Shown: positions 7,579-14,286 of the stretch, one piece after another | How positions within the stretch are numbered: the stretch's first letter is position 1 | How the letters are laid out: each line of letters starts with the position of its first letter | From: Azorhizobium sp943369575 | GTDB taxonomy: Bacteria > Pseudomonadota > Alphaproteobacteria > Rhizobiales > Xanthobacteraceae | Length of the DNA stretch: 17,529 bases | Assembly (NCBI GenBank): GCA_943369575.1 | Contig: CALRNP020000113.1 | Location: 1 to 17,529 of the forward strand | Direction: 5' to 3' | Notes under the pieces: model-generated | What the model saw: the letters and a program-made list of their open reading frames with translations, nothing else | What the model was told of the DNA's origin: nothing | Database searches by the model: none | Made by a program: the position numbers and the translations under genes

Positions 7579-9201
7579 CTACCGTCCTAGATTTCGCGCC
7601 TGTGGCTCGGAGTCGATGTCGGTGCCGCGCGCAAGCGGCAGTGCGAACTGGAAGGCCGCGCCGCCGCCGGGGCGGGCGGTGGCCCAAATGCGCCCCTCAT
7701 GGGCCTGGATGATGGACCGGCTGATGGACAGGCCGAGGCCCATTCCATCCGGCTTCGTGGAATAGAAGGCGGCGAACAGGCGATCCATCGCCCCTTCGCC
7801 GATACCGGGGCCGGTATCCTCCACGCAGACGACCACACCGGCGACAGGATCCTGCCGCACCCGGAGGGTGAGATCGCGCACCGGGCTTTCCGCCATGGCC
7901 TGGGTGGCGTTGATCAGCAGGTTGATGACCACCTGCTGCAACTGGATGCGATCCGCTTGCACCAGCGGGCTGCCGGGGCAGAACTCCTGGGTGAGGCGGA
8001 CCCGGTGTTCCAGAAACTGGCGGCTCAGCAGTTCGGCGGCTTCGGCCACCAGCACATTCACATCCACCAGCATGTGCTCGGGCGTGGCCTTGGTGGCAAG
8101 CTTGCGCAGGCGCCCCACCACATCCCCCGCGCGGCGGCCTTCGCCGATCAGTTCGGTCAGGCATTGGCGGGCTTCGTCCAGATCAGGCACCGGGCGCCCC
8201 AGCCAGCGCAAGCAGGCCTCGCCATTGGCGACGATCGCCGCCAGGGGCTGGTTGACTTCATGGGCGATGGATGCGGTCAGTTCCCCCAGCGCGATCACCC
8301 GCCCGGCATGGGCCAGCTCCGATCGCGCCTGTTCGAGCGCTTGCTCGGCGCGGATGCGGTCGGTGATGTCGAACACGCTCACCAGAACATTCTCATGGGC
8401 GCCATCCGCCACCGGAAACGTCGCCGCCATCAGAATGGAGCGATGCTCACCGGCGATAGTGCGGATCATGGTCTCGTAGGAGAAGCTCGCCTTGCCTTCG
8501 TAATAGGCCAGCAGGAATTCACGGAATGAGGGCTCCGTTTCGGGAATAAAGATGTTCTTCAGCGACGCCATGAAATGGGGCATGTCGCGGGCGCCCACCA
8601 ACTGAACTGCCGCCTCGTTCACGGAGACGATCCGCACCAACGATACGCAATGGCGCAGGAACTCCGGCGAGGCGTCCATGTGCGCCCGCACGTCGATGAT
8701 CCCGCTGGCGACCACATCGTCCATGGCCCGGCGCACGGCGCTGAGGTCTTCCTCCCAGATGGAGGCGCCGCTGGATTGGAAGATGTTGCGATAGCGTCGT
8801 TCGCTGTCGCGCAGGATCTGGGTGGCCTGCCGATTGCGCACTGCCAGCGATGTCACGATGAAGATAGCGGCGAGGCTGATGAGGCAGCGCAACAGGGCTT
8901 GATGATCCTGGGTACTGCCATGGCTCACCAGGTAGCCGGTGATGGTCAGGCCTGCGCATCCCAAGCCGATGCCGATGAGCGTGGCACGTCTTGCAAACCC
9001 CACCGACAGCAGGATGACGATGACATAGAGCACGGCCACCGCGATCCCCAGCGAACTGGAGATGTCCACCAGGAATATGGCCGCGGCCGCCAGTGCTGCC
9101 AGGGCCGGCATGAGCCGGCCGCGCCGCGCGTTCCTGGCGGCTGGCGCTGCGGCTGGCGCTGCCTTGCCGGTTGCTGCCGTCTGGGCCCTGAAACCTGACA
9201 C
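7579..9201 (-). CDS. Membrane PAS sensor histidine kinase 1 (HPK4/FixL-DctB-like)
   Basis: The protein has 540 residues from the GTG at 9201. I chose that start because GAGGGAGG stands 7 nt upstream; a TTG at 9243 lacks such a site. Residues 30-124 hold several hydrophobic segments (LAALAAAAIFLVD, AVAVLYVIVILLS, LGCAGLTITGYLVSHG, LISLAAIFIVTSLAV) with little periplasmic loop. A PAS domain spans about 132-286 and contains ASIWEEDLSAV, a variant common in rhizobial kinases. The HisKA box ASIAHEVNQPLAAI has the phospho-acceptor His314. The HATPase has N-box Asn431 (NLLINATQAM), G1 DTGPGIG, F-box FAAFYSTK and G2 GMGLGLSIS. Its membrane and catalytic parts resemble kinase 2. The receiver-only gene lies 143 bp downstream and a short AraC gene is divergent upstream. 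The signal is unknown. Confidence 0.93.
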   Translation of the reverse strand: MSGFRAQTAATGKAAPAAAPAARNARRGRLMPALAALAAAAIFLVDISSSLGIAVAVLYVIVILLSVGFARRATLIGIGLGCAGLTITGYLVSHGSTQDHQALLRCLISLAAIFIVTSLAVRNRQATQILRDSERRYRNIFQSSGASIWEEDLSAVRRAMDDVVASGIIDVRAHMDASPEFLRHCVSLVRIVSVNEAAVQLVGARDMPHFMASLKNIFIPETEPSFREFLLAYYEGKASFSYETMIRTIAGEHRSILMAATFPVADGAHENVLVSVFDITDRIRAEQALEQARSELAHAGRVIALGELTASIAHEVNQPLAAIVANGEACLRWLGRPVPDLDEARQCLTELIGEGRRAGDVVGRLRKLATKATPEHMLVDVNVLVAEAAELLSRQFLEHRVRLTQEFCPGSPLVQADRIQLQQVVINLLINATQAMAESPVRDLTLRVRQDPVAGVVVCVEDTGPGIGEGAMDRLFAAFYSTKPDGMGLGLSISRSIIQAHEGRIWATARPGGGAAFQFALPLARGTDIDSEPQARNLGR

Positions 9202-9458
9202 CCAAATGCCTCCCTCAGTCTCTGCGCACCGCGATAGGGACAAAGCGCCAGCATGGCCTGTTCATCATGCAAGAACGGGAACTGGAAATCACCCGGAAAC
9301 ACTGTGAGAGAATAGGCTTGGCCATACCTTCGTATATTTTGACCGGACTTTGGTCAAACGCAGTCCTATCAACGTAGAATGGAACTGGAGCTGCCCTCAA
9401 TACACTCTGGCTGGGAGTTGTCCTGACGCTCGATGAGCGAACGTACCGGAGCAATCCC
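9202..9458. other. Divergent promoter region of kinase 1 and first AraC gene
   Basis: This 257-bp stretch separates the leftward kinase gene from the rightward AraC gene. Around 9330-9360 it is markedly AT-richer than its surroundings. That part contains an inverted repeat (listed separately) and an AT-rich cgtatatttt tract. The kinase ribosome binding site is at 9208-9215 (minus strand), and GGAG at 9448-9451 serves the AraC gene. Confidence 0.5.
9338..9358. promoter_or_regulatory. Inverted repeat TTTGACC-N7-GGTCAAA, candidate operator and -35 elements on both strands
   Basis: Perfect 7-bp arms lie at 9338-9344 and 9352-9358, separated by GGACTTT. Each arm contains TTGACC, close to the -35 consensus, facing outward. 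On the minus strand TTGACC (9357-9352) is followed after 15-17 bp by TATACGAA, a fair -10 for the kinase gene. On the plus strand the -10 for the AraC gene is poor. The 14-bp centre-to-centre spacing of the arms differs from one helical turn. The binding protein is unknown; the adjacent AraC protein is an obvious candidate. Confidence 0.5.
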
Positions 9459-10076
9459 ATGAAAGCCATAGATCACGTTCAGCCGCTGCCGTCTGTCCAA
9501 GGCCGCATCGCTATGGTGGTATCGGACCTGTTGCGAGAGGCGCGGCATGCCGGCGGCGATCATCGACCGCCCGATAGCTCTTATAATGGGCGGGCCGCCC
9601 ATGCACCTGACGCATTCCTGCTTCCTGAAGCGCGGCCCGAACCGAGCGCGAGCGTGCCGGCCCCTCAGATGGTACGCGGCGGTCTCGCCCGCTGGCAGAT
9701 CGAGCGCGTTCTGCGGCACATCGAGACAGGGCTGGACGGCCCGATCTCTTTGACCCAACTGGCCGCCACGGTCCGCCTCAGCACCGGCTATTTCTCGCGC
9801 GCCTTCAAGCAGAGCATCGGCACGCCGCCGCACGCTTACATCATGATGTGCCGGATCGAGCGGGCCAAGACCCTGCTGCTGACAACCGAGGTGCCGCTGT
9901 GCGAGGTTGCGCTGGAGTGCGGGCTGGCGGACCAGGCCCACCTGTCGCGCCTGTTCCGTCGCCTGACCGGGGAAACCCCCTTTGCCTGGCGGCGACGCCG
10001 CAAGACGGAAGCGCAGGGCGCGCGTGGTGGCGTCCCCCAAGCTGCGCATGCCCATCCCTTCAATGCCACCCTTTGA
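9459..10076 (+). CDS. Short AraC-family transcriptional regulator 1
   Basis: This 205-residue protein has a C-terminal AraC/XylS DNA-binding domain at about 72-180. It has two helix-turn-helix units: ISLTQLAATVRLSTGYFSRAFKQ, and LCEVALECGLADQAHLSRLFRRLTGETPFAWRR, which carries the family signature. The 70 residues before it are low-complexity and Pro/Ala/Arg-rich, with no cupin or other ligand-binding domain. It is therefore much shorter than the usual 280-320 aa of the family. GGAG at 9448-9451 stands 7 nt before the ATG. It is divergent from kinase 1 and followed after 15 bp by a small coiled-coil gene. By eye it is identical to the second AraC protein at 59 of 109 aligned positions of the DNA-binding domain. 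Without its own sensor domain it probably relies on expression level or a partner, perhaps the neighbouring receivers. That is a hypothesis. Confidence 0.88.
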   Translation: MKAIDHVQPLPSVQGRIAMVVSDLLREARHAGGDHRPPDSSYNGRAAHAPDAFLLPEARPEPSASVPAPQMVRGGLARWQIERVLRHIETGLDGPISLTQLAATVRLSTGYFSRAFKQSIGTPPHAYIMMCRIERAKTLLLTTEVPLCEVALECGLADQAHLSRLFRRLTGETPFAWRRRRKTEAQGARGGVPQAAHAHPFNATL

Positions 10077-10091
10077 GAGTGCGAGGACCCC

Positions 10092-10283
10092 ATGGCCGAG
10101 TTTGAAACCGCCCAAGAGTTGGATGCGCAGATCGCCGCCGTCCGGGCCAACATTGCCGACCTGACCGAACAGGCCGCCGCTTATTCCGGCGCCGGCGACG
10201 AAAGCCGCACGGCTGATCGGATCGCAGAGCAGGAGGCGCTTCTGGCGCAACTGCAGAAGCGCCGGGCGCAGTGGCCGGAGTGA
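10092..10283 (+). CDS. Small coiled-coil protein of unknown function
   Basis: This 63-residue acidic protein is not one I recognise. It has two heptad-like amphipathic stretches, ELDAQIAAVRANIADLTEQA (9-28) and DRIAEQEALLAQLQKRRAQW (42-61), separated by a short Gly/Ser linker, which suggests a helical hairpin or coiled coil. No Cys, signal peptide or membrane segment is present. GAGGA at 10083-10087 stands 4 nt before the ATG. The gene begins 15 bp after the first AraC gene and is almost certainly in its transcript. Its position between two AraC paralogues suggests a partner or antagonist role, but nothing in the sequence proves it. Confidence 0.7.
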   Translation: MAEFETAQELDAQIAAVRANIADLTEQAAAYSGAGDESRTADRIAEQEALLAQLQKRRAQWPE

Positions 10284-10405
10284 TCCGGCCCGCGGATGAT
10301 TGAGGCGGAAACCGCGCATGCAGCTTCTTCCAAGTCCTTCCGCTTGGGGCCATTCGCAGCCGGAGCGGGCGATGATTGGCTCGGTAGAGTGCCTCAATCT
10401 TCCGT

Positions 10406-10426
10406 AAGGTAATAAGGTGTCAAGGT
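10406..10426 (+). repeat. Three tandem AAGGT repeats with exact 8-bp period upstream of AraC gene 2
   Basis: AAGGT occurs at 10406-10410, 10414-10418 and 10422-10426, with a further TAGGT at 10432-10436 out of register. It lies about 140 bp before the second AraC start, in a 282-bp intergenic region. This region also holds a small palindrome, ATAC-GTGT-GTAT (10449-10460), and no terminator after the small coiled-coil gene. Direct repeats of this kind can be sites for AraC-type or response-regulator proteins. Confidence 0.4.
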
Positions 10427-10565
10427 GCCGCTAGGTATCGGGCCGCTCATACGTGTGTATAGGGTCGGCTGAACCATGAGACAGTGCGCTAACCAGAGCG
10501 TCCAATAGAGCCGCTGATGCCGCTGAAATACCGTGAAACCCATGTTTCGCACGGAGGCTCAGTCT

Positions 10566-11120
10566 ATGCTCAGCGTCAGCTCTATCCCCCTCCCGCAGCG
10601 TCCCATGGCCTTGGGCGGTCGCAATGCGGCGACCTTGTTTGCCGATGCGCGCGCCGCTATCGGCCACGATGTCGAAACCGCTCGCGCCTGCCTCTATCAA
10701 CTGGAGGCGCTGCTGGCGGATGCGGGGCTGGCCACGCCGATCCAAGAGCCTGCGGCTCCAGCGCGATCCGCCACGGTGCGCGGAGGGCTTCAACCCTGGC
10801 AAGTGCGCCGGGTCATGGCGCATGTGGAGGCCAGCCTGGGGCGTCCAATCCCCATTGCGGAACTGGCGGCGCTCACCAAGCTCAGCTGCGGCTATTTCTC
10901 GCTCGCCTTCAAGGTCAGCTTCGGCGACTCCCCGCACACCTTCATCATGCGCAAGCGGGTCGAGCGGGCGCAGGCGCTGATGATCTCCACCTCCGACAGC
11001 CTCAGCCAGATCGCCTGCGATTGCGGCTTGGTGGACCAGGCACATCTCACGCGGCTGTTCCGCAAGTTCGTCGGCGATACCCCTCTGGCCTGGCGGCGCA
11101 AGTGGCGGCAGGCGGCCTGA
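10566..11120 (+). CDS. Short AraC-family transcriptional regulator 2
   Basis: From the ATG at 10566 this is a 184-residue protein. That start is fixed by GGAGG at 10553-10557, 8 nt upstream; the GTG at 10533 and ATG at 10542 have no comparable site. Its AraC DNA-binding domain covers about 71-180. The first HTH is around PIAELAALTKLSCGYFSLAFK, and the second is SQIACDCGLVDQAHLTRLFRKFVG followed by DTPLAWRRK. The N-terminal 70 residues include a short helix-like stretch (ETARACLYQLEALLADAGL) and no ligand-binding cupin. It is a close paralogue of the first short AraC protein, the linker phrase VRGGL-x-x-WQ being shared. It has its own intrinsic terminator. The FixJ-type regulator gene converges on it from the other side. 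Confidence 0.87.
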   Translation: MLSVSSIPLPQRPMALGGRNAATLFADARAAIGHDVETARACLYQLEALLADAGLATPIQEPAAPARSATVRGGLQPWQVRRVMAHVEASLGRPIPIAELAALTKLSCGYFSLAFKVSFGDSPHTFIMRKRVERAQALMISTSDSLSQIACDCGLVDQAHLTRLFRKFVGDTPLAWRRKWRQAA

Positions 11121-11173
11121 CGCGCCGCCGATCTGCGGTCGCGCCTACGTTCTGAGCATCCGGCCATTACCGC

Positions 11174-11202
11174 GCCGCCCTGTCCTGACGGGCGGCTTTT
11201 TT
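11174..11202 (+). terminator. Rho-independent terminator after AraC gene 2
   Basis: GCCGCCC (11174-11180) pairs with GGGCGGC (11190-11196) around a nine-base loop and is followed by six T (11197-11202). It lies 53 bp after the AraC stop codon. The minus strand has no T-tract after the hairpin, so it does not terminate the convergent FixJ-type gene well. Confidence 0.88.
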
Positions 11203-11255
11203 GTGCCCAGAGGCGGGCGCGGCGCTGGGCACCGCTGCCCGCAGGGGCGTGCGGA

Positions 11256-11915
11256 CTATTTCCGCTCCGTCGGCAGCCCCAGGGTGCCCGCCATGCGCAC
11301 CAGATCCGCCAGCGACCGCGCCGCCATCTTGCGCATGACGTTGCCGCGATGGATTTTCACCGTGATCTCGCTGAGGCCGATCTCCGCCGCCACCTGCTTG
11401 TTCATCAGGCCGGAGGCCACCAGCGCCATCACTTCCTTTTCGCGCGCGGTCAGGGTCTGGTAGAGCGCCTCGACACTGGACACCGCCCGGTCGGTCTCCC
11501 GCCGCAGGCGATCCTTCTCGATGGAGGCCGACACGGCGTCGAGAATGTCCTGGTCGCGGAACGGCTTGGTCAGGAAGTCCGCGGCACCCGCCTTCATGGC
11601 CCGCACGGACATGGGAATATCGCCATATCCGGTCATGAAGATGATCGGCATGGTGGTGTCGGACTTGCTGAGCTGATCCTGGAAATCCAGTCCGCTCAGG
11701 CCGGGCAGGCGGATGTCCAGCACCAGGCAGCGGGGCGCGTCGGGCAGCTTGGCCTGGAGCATTTCCGCAGTTGAGGCGAACAGCTCCACCCGCAGGCCCA
11801 CCGAACGGAACAGGCTGGAGAGCGACTCGCGGATGGAGGCGTCGTCATCGACGATGATGACGAAGGGTTCGGCGCTCCCCGAGGGGGGAACGCGCTGCGA
11901 CGGGGGGGCGGTCAC
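11256..11915 (-). CDS. FixJ/NodW-type response regulator (receiver plus LuxR HTH)
   Basis: This 219-residue two-domain regulator is the DNA-binding partner of kinase 2. The receiver spans about 17-130, with acidic residues in VDDDAS, phospho-acceptor Asp67 in LVLDIRLPGLSG, Thr95 in IIFMTGYGD and Lys117 in FLTKPF. The LuxR/GerE DNA-binding domain lies at about 153-208 (LTAREKEVMALVASGLMNK, then VAAEIGLSEITVKIHR). MTGYGDIPMSVRAMKAGA is diagnostic of the FixJ/NodW/StyR/TodT branch. The GTG start overlaps the kinase stop in the tetranucleotide GTGA (11912-11915), so translation is coupled and the pair is a cognate two-component system. Target genes cannot be deduced. This is the only response regulator in the block that has its own output domain. 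Confidence 0.95.
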   Translation of the reverse strand: MTAPPSQRVPPSGSAEPFVIIVDDDASIRESLSSLFRSVGLRVELFASTAEMLQAKLPDAPRCLVLDIRLPGLSGLDFQDQLSKSDTTMPIIFMTGYGDIPMSVRAMKAGAADFLTKPFRDQDILDAVSASIEKDRLRRETDRAVSSVEALYQTLTAREKEVMALVASGLMNKQVAAEIGLSEITVKIHRGNVMRKMAARSLADLVRMAGTLGLPTERK

Positions 11916-13771
11916 GGCGTCGACTCCTTGATGGCCGGCAGGCTTATTCGAAAGGTCATGCCAACATCGGCGTTGGCGATGGCGGCAATCCGCCCGGCAT
12001 GGGCCTCGATGATTGAGCGGGAGATGGACAGGCCCATGCCCATGCCGCCAGGCTTGGTGCTGAAGAAGGCGGTGAACAGGTGCGGCAGGTTGTTCGGATC
12101 GATGCCGCCGCCGCTATCACGCACTGCCACCGCCGCCATGTCCATCCCGGCGGCGCCGATCTCGCGTTCGCATGCGATGGTCAGACGGCGCGCCCCTTCG
12201 GGCATGGGTGCCATGGCCTGGGCGGCATTCAGAATCAAATTGATGAGCACCTGCTGGATCTGGACCCGGTCCACCAGCACCGGCGGCGCGTCGGGTGACA
12301 GGTGCAGGGTGAGGTCCACCCGGGCCTGGAGCAACTCGCGCTCCACCAGCGGCAGGGTATCCTCCACCACCTCGTTCAGCCGCGCCGGCGCGCGCTGGAG
12401 TTCGCCGCGCCGGGACATGGCGCGCAGCCGCGCGATCACGTCGCTGGCCCGGCGGCCGCTGGCGATGATCCGTTCCACCGAAGCCAGGGCTTCGCCCACG
12501 TCCGGCGAGGGACGGCGGAGCCATCGCAGGCAAGCTTCACCATTGGTGACCACCGCCGCCAGCGGCTGGTTCACCTCATGGGCGATGGAGGCGGTGAGTT
12601 CGCCCAGGGTGGTGAGGCGCGTCATGTGTGCCAAATCGGATTGTGCCTGGTGCAGGGCATCCTCGGCGGCGCGGCGGTCCTGGATATCGGTGTTGAGGCC
12701 ATACCAGCGGATGATCTTGCCGGTGGGATCGCGCAGCGCGGTGCATTGCACCAACATCCAGCGGTAGGCGCCGTCCGCATGGCGCATGCGGACGGTGGTC
12801 TCCAGAGAATCGCCGCTCTGGCGCGCGCGGTTCCACAAGTCTTCCAGTTGCGACCGATCATCGGGATGAGCGAGCGACCACCAGTCCGGCCCGAGATCAG
12901 CAGCCCGCCAGCCCACGTCGGCCCAGCGGGCATTGACGAACAGCAGCGCGCCAGTCTCCGCGTCCGCGCTCCAGACCATGGCGGGGATGGCATCCACCAC
13001 CCGCAGCAATTCCGCCCGCGCCAGCGCCAACTGCTCCTCGGAGCGCTTGCGCTCGGTGATGTCCGTGTTGGTGGCCAGGGTCGCCACCGCACGGCCGCGG
13101 GAATCGCGCAGCAGGGCCCAGCGGCTGGCGACCACCACATGGGTGCCGTTCCTGCGGCTGTGGCGCAACTCACCCTCCCAGCGGCCGGTGGTCAACACCT
13201 GGGCCACGATGGACTGCCGATCGGTGGGGAATTGCGTGTTCAGCAGGGCGAGAATGTTCTGTCCCAGCGCTTCGGCCTTGGTCCAGCCATAGAGCTCTTC
13301 AGCGCCACGGCTCCAATAGATGATGGTTTCATTGGCGTCGCGCACGAGGATGGCGTCGTGGGTCAGATCCAGCAGCGCCGCCTGGCTGGCGAGCGAGGTC
13401 GTGGAGACCTTGTTCTTTACCGAAAGCACCGTCGTCACCACCACGGCCCCGATGCCGACGCCGCAGCGGATAACCGCTTCCGCATTGACGTCATTGCCGT
13501 GCATGATGAGGAAGCTGAGGATCGTCAGGCTGACGCAGATGGCGCCGGTGGCGATGATGCCCTGAGTGCCCAGGCGATCGGCCATCAGCAGCACGACCGC
13601 GACGTAGAGCACAGCGATGGCGGTATCCAGCGGCGTGAGCGTATCGATCATGAAGATCGTGCCCGCCAGAAGCACGGCCAGGGCCGGCAGCATCACACCA
13701 CCTGCACGCCTTGCCGCGCTCGCCGGGGCGCTGGCACCCAGGCTCCGGGCATCCCAATCGCTGTAGGTCAC
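11912..13771 (-). CDS. Membrane PAS-PAS sensor histidine kinase 2 (HPK4/FixL-NodV-like)
   Basis: The protein has 619 residues from the GTG at 13771, preceded by AGGCGG at 7 nt. Residues 26-120 are a hydrophobic sensor or anchor (ALAVLLAGTIFMIDTLTPLD, IAVLYVAVVLLM) related to that of kinase 1. PAS1 lies at about 129-246 (DAILVRDANETIIYWSRGAEELYGW, ending TDITERKRSEE). PAS2 with a PAC motif lies at about 253-369 (WWSLAHPDDRSQLEDLW, ending NTDIQDRRAAE). The H-box ASIAHEVNQPLAAV carries the phospho-acceptor His398. Asn515 is in the N-box (NLILNAAQAM), G1 is DSGGGID and G2 is GMGMGLSIS. I see no heme-binding FixL signature. The frame stays open to 13933, but the extra 54 residues are Pro/Arg-rich, cross a palindrome and lack a ribosome site, so they are probably leader. 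It is coupled to the FixJ-type gene by a GTGA overlap. Confidence 0.94.
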   Translation of the reverse strand: MTYSDWDARSLGASAPASAARRAGGVMLPALAVLLAGTIFMIDTLTPLDTAIAVLYVAVVLLMADRLGTQGIIATGAICVSLTILSFLIMHGNDVNAEAVIRCGVGIGAVVVTTVLSVKNKVSTTSLASQAALLDLTHDAILVRDANETIIYWSRGAEELYGWTKAEALGQNILALLNTQFPTDRQSIVAQVLTTGRWEGELRHSRRNGTHVVVASRWALLRDSRGRAVATLATNTDITERKRSEEQLALARAELLRVVDAIPAMVWSADAETGALLFVNARWADVGWRAADLGPDWWSLAHPDDRSQLEDLWNRARQSGDSLETTVRMRHADGAYRWMLVQCTALRDPTGKIIRWYGLNTDIQDRRAAEDALHQAQSDLAHMTRLTTLGELTASIAHEVNQPLAAVVTNGEACLRWLRRPSPDVGEALASVERIIASGRRASDVIARLRAMSRRGELQRAPARLNEVVEDTLPLVERELLQARVDLTLHLSPDAPPVLVDRVQIQQVLINLILNAAQAMAPMPEGARRLTIACEREIGAAGMDMAAVAVRDSGGGIDPNNLPHLFTAFFSTKPGGMGMGLSISRSIIEAHAGRIAAIANADVGMTFRISLPAIKESTP

Positions 13772-13841
13772 CGAACGACCGCCTGTGGTGTGCGCCGGCA
13801 GCGGCACGCGCCGCAACGCGCTGGGTACGTCCCAAGCCCAG

Positions 13842-13870
13842 CCTTCCCCCGCACGCGGGCCGGGGCAAGG
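13842..13870. repeat. REP-like imperfect palindrome in the leader of the kinase 2 operon
   Basis: The stretch starts CCTTCCCCCGC and ends GGCCGGGGCAAGG. Outer arms CCTT/AAGG and CCCC/GGGG, or alternatively CCCGC/GCGGG, can form a GC-rich hairpin. Short palindromes of this sort are often dispersed between genes in alphaproteobacterial genomes. Only one copy is in the window, so repetition is not shown here. Confidence 0.4.
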
Positions 13871-13971
13871 GCGCGGCGCGTAACGGCGGCCAGAGGGGAC
13901 GCGGTGACCATCGACTGTCTCGACCTTCATCACTGTCGAGCGCCGAGACTACCGCCTCCACATCCGGGAAA

Positions 13972-14000
13972 ATTGGATGAACGCACGCTCGTTACGTCAA
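13972..14000 (-). promoter_or_regulatory. Candidate promoter for the kinase 2/FixJ-type operon
   Basis: On the minus strand TTGACG (14000-13995) is followed by a 17-bp spacer and TCCAAT (13977-13972). The -35 is good and the -10 is weak. It would give a leader of roughly 195 nt before the preferred GTG start at 13771, and this leader would contain both hairpins described nearby. Confidence 0.3.
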
Positions 14001-14286
14001 CGCAGCAGTCTTAACAGAGGCAATGGGGGCTGGCCCCTATACGAAAGCATGGTCGCGCGCCGGCTCGGCACCGTCCTGGCGGCCGCCAGCGGGCGGCGGG
14101 TCGTCGCCATCCTGTGCCGGATGGGAGCCACGCGGTGGGGTCTAAGGGCTTGACCATCCAGGCGTTGGCGATGGTGCCGGATCAAACGTCTGTATAGTTC
14201 CATCAGGGCCGTGCATGGGGCATGTTGGCTGCAGCGGTGCGGACCATTCTCATCGGTAACGCCAAGCCGAGCACAAGGAACTGTCC

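Larger units (their letters stand above)
13772..14286. other. 515-bp divergent intergenic region between kinase 2 and receiver-only gene 2
   Basis: No supported gene lies here. From left to right it holds a REP-like palindrome (13842-13870), an inverted repeat CTCGAC-N10-GTCGAG (13919-13924 and 13935-13940), a candidate leftward promoter (13972-14000), a GGGGC-TG-GCCCC palindrome near 14026-14037, an ACCATC-N11-GATGGT inverted repeat (14153-14158 and 14170-14175) and a TATAGT -10-like hexamer (14193-14198) that lacks a good -35. The last two are candidates for control of the receiver-only gene, whose ribosome site is AAGGA at 14275-14279. Confidence 0.5.

Noticed and set aside
13772..13933. 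54-residue N-terminal extension of kinase 2
   Set aside because: It has no ribosome site at the GTG or ATG around 13930-13933 and a Pro/Arg-rich translation across a palindrome. The GTG at 13771 has AGGCGG at proper spacing and places the membrane anchor near the N-terminus, as in kinase 1.
12302..14014. 570-codon open frame on the + strand opposite kinase 2
   Set aside because: It is a shadow of a high-GC gene: low-complexity, rich in His, Gly, Arg and Gln, with no domain. The opposite strand encodes a complete kinase with all catalytic boxes.
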